The notes under the pieces were generated by a model. The model ran no database searches and was not told the DNA's origin. It saw only the letters and a program-made list of their open reading frames with translations. This document shows, piece by piece, positions 23,550 to 26,708 of a DNA stretch of 26,708 nucleotides. The translations under genes and the position numbers were made by a program. Position 1 is the stretch's first letter. Every line of letters begins with the position of its first letter. Origin of the DNA: Euryarchaeota archaeon UBA256 (GTDB lineage: Archaea; Thermoplasmatota; Poseidoniia; Poseidoniales; Poseidoniaceae); the NCBI GenBank assembly GCA_002494645.1, contig DACE01000046.1, positions 1 to 26,708 on the forward strand, read 5' to 3'.

Positions 23550-26500
23550 TCAAGCACGTCCGTTCTGCTCAAGCCATTGCTGTCCGTAATGCTTCCATTG
23601 CTCCATGGTCCAGCCTTGAGGGAGGCCTTCTACAGGAAGAGCAGGCATATCGCTTTCTTGAGGGGCGACTGCGGATGCAGCAGGTGCCGCAGGTGCGGGA
23701 GCCATCGGTTCTGGCGTGGGCAAGCTCGTCGGAACGGAGGGAGCCGAAGCGACCGCACCGTAGGTTGCAGAGAGGCTATCTTCGTAGCCTTCTTCTCCCC
23801 ACTTTGCATATTCGTCTTCTTCTTCCTCAGTGCGCAAGATGGACATGACGACGAAAACGCCACCCACAATCACGAGGAGGAAGACGACCCAGAGCGCGAT
23901 GCTTTCCAATTCCAATCCAGAACCTGCATCTTCAGCGCCAGCAGCGTTTTGTGTGTCAATACGAACCAGAGTCAATTCGAGTTTGGAATTGGCCGCATCG
24001 CTCACGGTTTCAGAACGGGCCCAAACGGTGATGTTGGCGGTCACTGTTTCTTCATTGAGATTCTTGAGACTGGTCTCCGAGATATCGATGGTGAGGGTGA
24101 TTTCCTTTTGTTCACCGACTGCCAGAGAGAAGTCACGGTCCAGGCGAGCGATGGAGACTTGGAGCCACTTGTTCGTTTCGGAGTCATCAACTTCCATCTT
24201 GACAAGTTGTCCGGTCGTGTATTGGTTGACAATTCTGACCTTGACCTCAGTCTCTCCTTCTTCGTTAATGGTGACGGGTGCAATTGCGTATATCTTGAGC
24301 CAGTTTTGCGAACCGACAAGGTAGGTTGCCTCTCCCGAATTGCTGATTGTTGAATCGGCCGTACTCGTTGCGATCACACGCAATGTAAGTTGGCCTTCAG
24401 TTCCATCGATGAAGGAGAATTCAACCGTGACGTTATAACTTGTACCGACTGCAAGCGACCCGGTTTCACCGTTGGTGTTGAGGTTGGTGAACTGTGCAAC
24501 CATGCCCGTTGGAACCTCAAGGCTCATAGCGAAACTATCGTCACTATTTCCGTCATTTCGCACCTCAAAGGACATGGTTTGAGGAAGGTCACCAGGAATG
24601 TAAGATTGACCAGTTTCTTCATCGGAAACAAAGACTGCCGCGGTTTCAAGAATCTCAATGCTGAGATCGAGAGTATCGCTGATGGTGTTGTCATCAACGC
24701 TGGTGGCTTTGACCGTCACGGTGTAGATGCCAGGGTTCAAACCGATGGGCATGGCCAAACTCACAACAACCGTTGATTCTCCATCCCATGCATCCAAAAC
24801 GGGGGATTGGTCGGCCAAGAGCGATGCTTGGAGTTGCCATTGGCTCTGGACGAGACTGAGGTCATATTGTTCGTCATCGTTACCAAGATTCAACAGGGTG
24901 ATGTAGAGGGATTTTGCATTACCGTTCGCAGGTCCGCTGTAGGTGTATTCCTCAATGTCAAGTTGGACTTCTCGTAGAACTGGGACTTCGATATTTCGTA
25001 CCAGAACATCGTTGCCGTAGAGCGCTGTGCTGCACGAAGGGCAGGTTGCACGGAGGTTGAAACTCACATAGGGGTTTGCTTCGGTGCCCAAAGCGGGTGA
25101 TGCATCTTGTGGTCCGCTGATGTTGAGCATGAGATTGACTTTCTGACCTTTGAAGAGCGTGATAGGGTTCTGTTGAATAACGCCCGTTTCATTCTCAATC
25201 ACAGCCATCCATCCAGTGTTTTCTGAAAAGGTCGTTGCGAGATTGAATGCTGCGTCCTTGTTACCTGTGTTCTGGAGGCGGAAACTCACTGTGCCGAATT
25301 CATCCGGACCGATCGTTGCAGCAACCAAACCAACCGACGAGGTCAAAGCAACACCGTATTGTTCGCTGACGGCCAAGTCCATGGTCAGGCGACCTTTCTC
25401 ACCGAGTTGGGCGCTACTGGCATCAGTGAGCCAGAGGTTCCAGGTGCGTTGTTGAACATCAGCACCTGCAGGGACGGTCAAATTGGACCAGAATTCGATG
25501 GTTTCTCCGCCTCCAATCGGTGGGAGGATCACGTTGGTCCCGTGGTTGGAGGTGCCTTCAATATCCATGCGGATGATGGGGAAGGGTGCCATCCAGGAAT
25601 CATTGGTCACGTTGGTTTGGATTCGAACGGTCGCAGGAGCGTAGCCGTTATTGGTCAGGGTACAATACAGAGAGGCCATCTGGTTGGGAGCAACTGTGTA
25701 TCCGTTCAGTGAGTTATCACAGTTTAAATCGAGGGTGTAATCGGTGACACGGCTCACGCCGAAGTGGACAAAGTCGTCAACGTGCATTCCCTCGCTAGCG
25801 ACACTGCTGTCTGAAGTGAACAGAAGGCCGAAGGTATAGGAGTTACCGCCGAGGAAGACATCGGGGTTGCCGAGGTTTGGAATCTGCAACCAAGTTTCTT
25901 GAGGGTCCCAAGAGAGGTTTGTCCATTGACCAGGTGCTGCACTTGGGTTGCCCTGCGCGATATCCCAAGAAATGGATTCGTAAGGGTCGTTTATATTGCC
26001 CGAGCCTCGCCAAAGTTCCATCGATACTGAATCGCCAGCTGCCATCGAACCCCATGCTTGTAGGTGGAATTGACTCGATACGAATTCGTTGGAATAAAAG
26101 GCGATACGGCAGATGTAGGTTTGATAGATGAGGGTGAGGCCTGTGTCAGCTGCGTCGGTATCACATGAATTGCCTTGCATGTACCGGGCGTGCACCAAGC
26201 GGGTTGCTTCTGCATTGGACGGATAATTGCTTCCTGCTGAAGAGTGACGCCAGTGTTTGGCACCGTTCGCACTGGTCGTAGCATCGGTTTGCCACGAACC
26301 CGAGGATTCAGCATCGCCGCCGTCAGCGGGATACTTGCCTGAGATGAATTGGGGAGCAGTCGTAGCGGTCCAATCCTCCATTGCGTTGGCTGCGATAGCG
26401 ACAGGGACAGTCTGGTCACGCTGGTCGTTGGTATTTTTGTCGTCATCGTCAAAGTTGACCGTTGCTCGTAGGATGAGCCCGCCCGAGAGGTCGTTGGTCG

Positions 26501-26708
26501 AGGTGTTGAGCACGGAGTGAGCGGCGGAAGGCGTCCATTGTATGATATGGTTGTAACTCTGCCCACCGGTCAGTGGGTTGGTAAAGAAATTGAAGGACTC
26601 CATCACGAAACCGATGGGATGGACGATGTCCAAAGCGACGGGGGCTTCATCGGGAATGGCTGACCCTCCAAATCGTTGAACGGAAATGGTAACCTCAATG
26701 GTCTGGTC
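23550..26708 (-). CDS. Large cell-surface protein with C-terminal membrane anchor (5' end outside window)
   Basis: The frame is open to the right edge, so the start and any signal peptide lie outside; 1,052 residues are visible. The TTG at 26633 is not needed as a start. Residue numbers below count from that TTG. Residues about 85-300 look like a jelly-roll/MAM-type domain (HLQAWGSMAAGDSVSMELW, EGMHVDDFVHFGV). Five Ig-like beta-sandwich repeats of the CARDB/NEW3 kind follow (about 300-425, 426-555, 556-665, 666-775, 776-893), each with a strand-turn pattern such as CTLTNNGYAPATV, FRLQNTGNKDAAF and FEVRNDGNSDDSF. One membrane helix lies at 911-933, then an acidic patch, a Pro/Ala-rich linker and a terminal GWTMEQWKHYGQQWL motif (about 1007-1021). 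The bulk is extracellular and the tail cytoplasmic. The ligand is unknown. Confidence 0.85.
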   Translation of the reverse strand, partial: DQTIEVTISVQRFGGSAIPDEAPVALDIVHPIGFVMESFNFFTNPLTGGQSYNHIIQWTPSAAHSVLNTSTNDLSGGLILRATVNFDDDDKNTNDQRDQTVPVAIAANAMEDWTATTAPQFISGKYPADGGDAESSGSWQTDATTSANGAKHWRHSSAGSNYPSNAEATRLVHARYMQGNSCDTDAADTGLTLIYQTYICRIAFYSNEFVSSQFHLQAWGSMAAGDSVSMELWRGSGNINDPYESISWDIAQGNPSAAPGQWTNLSWDPQETWLQIPNLGNPDVFLGGNSYTFGLLFTSDSSVASEGMHVDDFVHFGVSRVTDYTLDLNCDNSLNGYTVAPNQMASLYCTLTNNGYAPATVRIQTNVTNDSWMAPFPIIRMDIEGTSNHGTNVILPPIGGGETIEFWSNLTVPAGADVQQRTWNLWLTDASSAQLGEKGRLTMDLAVSEQYGVALTSSVGLVAATIGPDEFGTVSFRLQNTGNKDAAFNLATTFSENTGWMAVIENETGVIQQNPITLFKGQKVNLMLNISGPQDASPALGTEANPYVSFNLRATCPSCSTALYGNDVLVRNIEVPVLREVQLDIEEYTYSGPANGNAKSLYITLLNLGNDDEQYDLSLVQSQWQLQASLLADQSPVLDAWDGESTVVVSLAMPIGLNPGIYTVTVKATSVDDNTISDTLDLSIEILETAAVFVSDEETGQSYIPGDLPQTMSFEVRNDGNSDDSFAMSLEVPTGMVAQFTNLNTNGETGSLAVGTSYNVTVEFSFIDGTEGQLTLRVIATSTADSTISNSGEATYLVGSQNWLKIYAIAPVTINEEGETEVKVRIVNQYTTGQLVKMEVDDSETNKWLQVSIARLDRDFSLAVGEQKEITLTIDISETSLKNLNEETVTANITVWARSETVSDAANSKLELTLVRIDTQNAAGAEDAGSGLELESIALWVVFLLVIVGGVFVVMSILRTEEEEDEYAKWGEEGYEDSLSATYGAVASAPSVPTSLPTPEPMAPAPAAPAASAVAPQESDMPALPVEGLPQGWTMEQWKHYGQQWLEQNGRA

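Noticed and set aside
26400..26633. TTG at 26633 as the start of the surface protein
   Set aside because: The frame stays open to the window edge with sensible beta-strand sequence (QTIEVTISVQRF), and there is no ribosome binding site or signal peptide after the TTG.

Overview
The window is a piece of an archaeal chromosome, most likely from a Marine Group II / Poseidoniales-type member of the Thermoplasmatota. This is inferred, not searched. The 16S fragment carries archaeal probe sites: the Arch915 and Arch958 complements near 190-208 and 147-166, the archaeal form of the 519 site near 597-611, and the 344 site near 723-742. The ribosomal protein cluster is in archaeal order and includes the archaea/eukaryote-only members (S4e, L19e, L32e, SUI1, RNase P p29). 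A thermosome is present, and the large surface protein has a single C-terminal membrane anchor with an acidic, Pro/Ala-rich cytoplasmic tail, which I associate with pelagic group II euryarchaea.

Layout. 1-1051 (minus) is the 5' two thirds of a 16S rRNA gene, cut by the left edge. 1387-15915 (minus) is one long S10/spc-type operon: L3, L4, L23, L2, S19, L22, S3, L29, SUI1, RNase P p29, S17, L14, L24, S4e, L5, S14, S8, L6, L32e, L19e, L18, S5, L30, L15, SecY and a small unknown ORF. Gaps are 0-30 nt, many stops and starts overlap, and most starts have a GGAGGTGA-like Shine-Dalgarno sequence. S14 is only 50 codons long. 15916-16264 is a divergent promoter region with a clear TATA box, a perfect palindrome and a structured 5' leader for the operon. 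16265-18889 (plus) is a full-length Hef helicase-nuclease.

18876-23469 (minus) holds a two-gene redox-like unit and a thermosome gene. 23550-26708 (minus) is a surface protein whose start lies beyond the right edge.

The most unusual part is 18876-21710. The first gene of the unit fuses an intact 4Fe-4S ferredoxin domain, a CysJ-like flavodoxin domain and a complete SdhB/FrdB-like fold in which every expected Fe-S cysteine is replaced. The second gene, 9 nt downstream or less, is an HdrB/SdhE-like CCG-domain protein that has lost most of its cluster cysteines. Together they look like a cluster-stripped version of a thiol:fumarate-reductase-B or SdhB-SdhE module, rewired behind a ferredoxin-flavodoxin input. 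Other points of note are a four-helix N-terminal extension on SecY, a SAP-like domain on L32e, and a leader RNA with pseudoknot potential ahead of L3.
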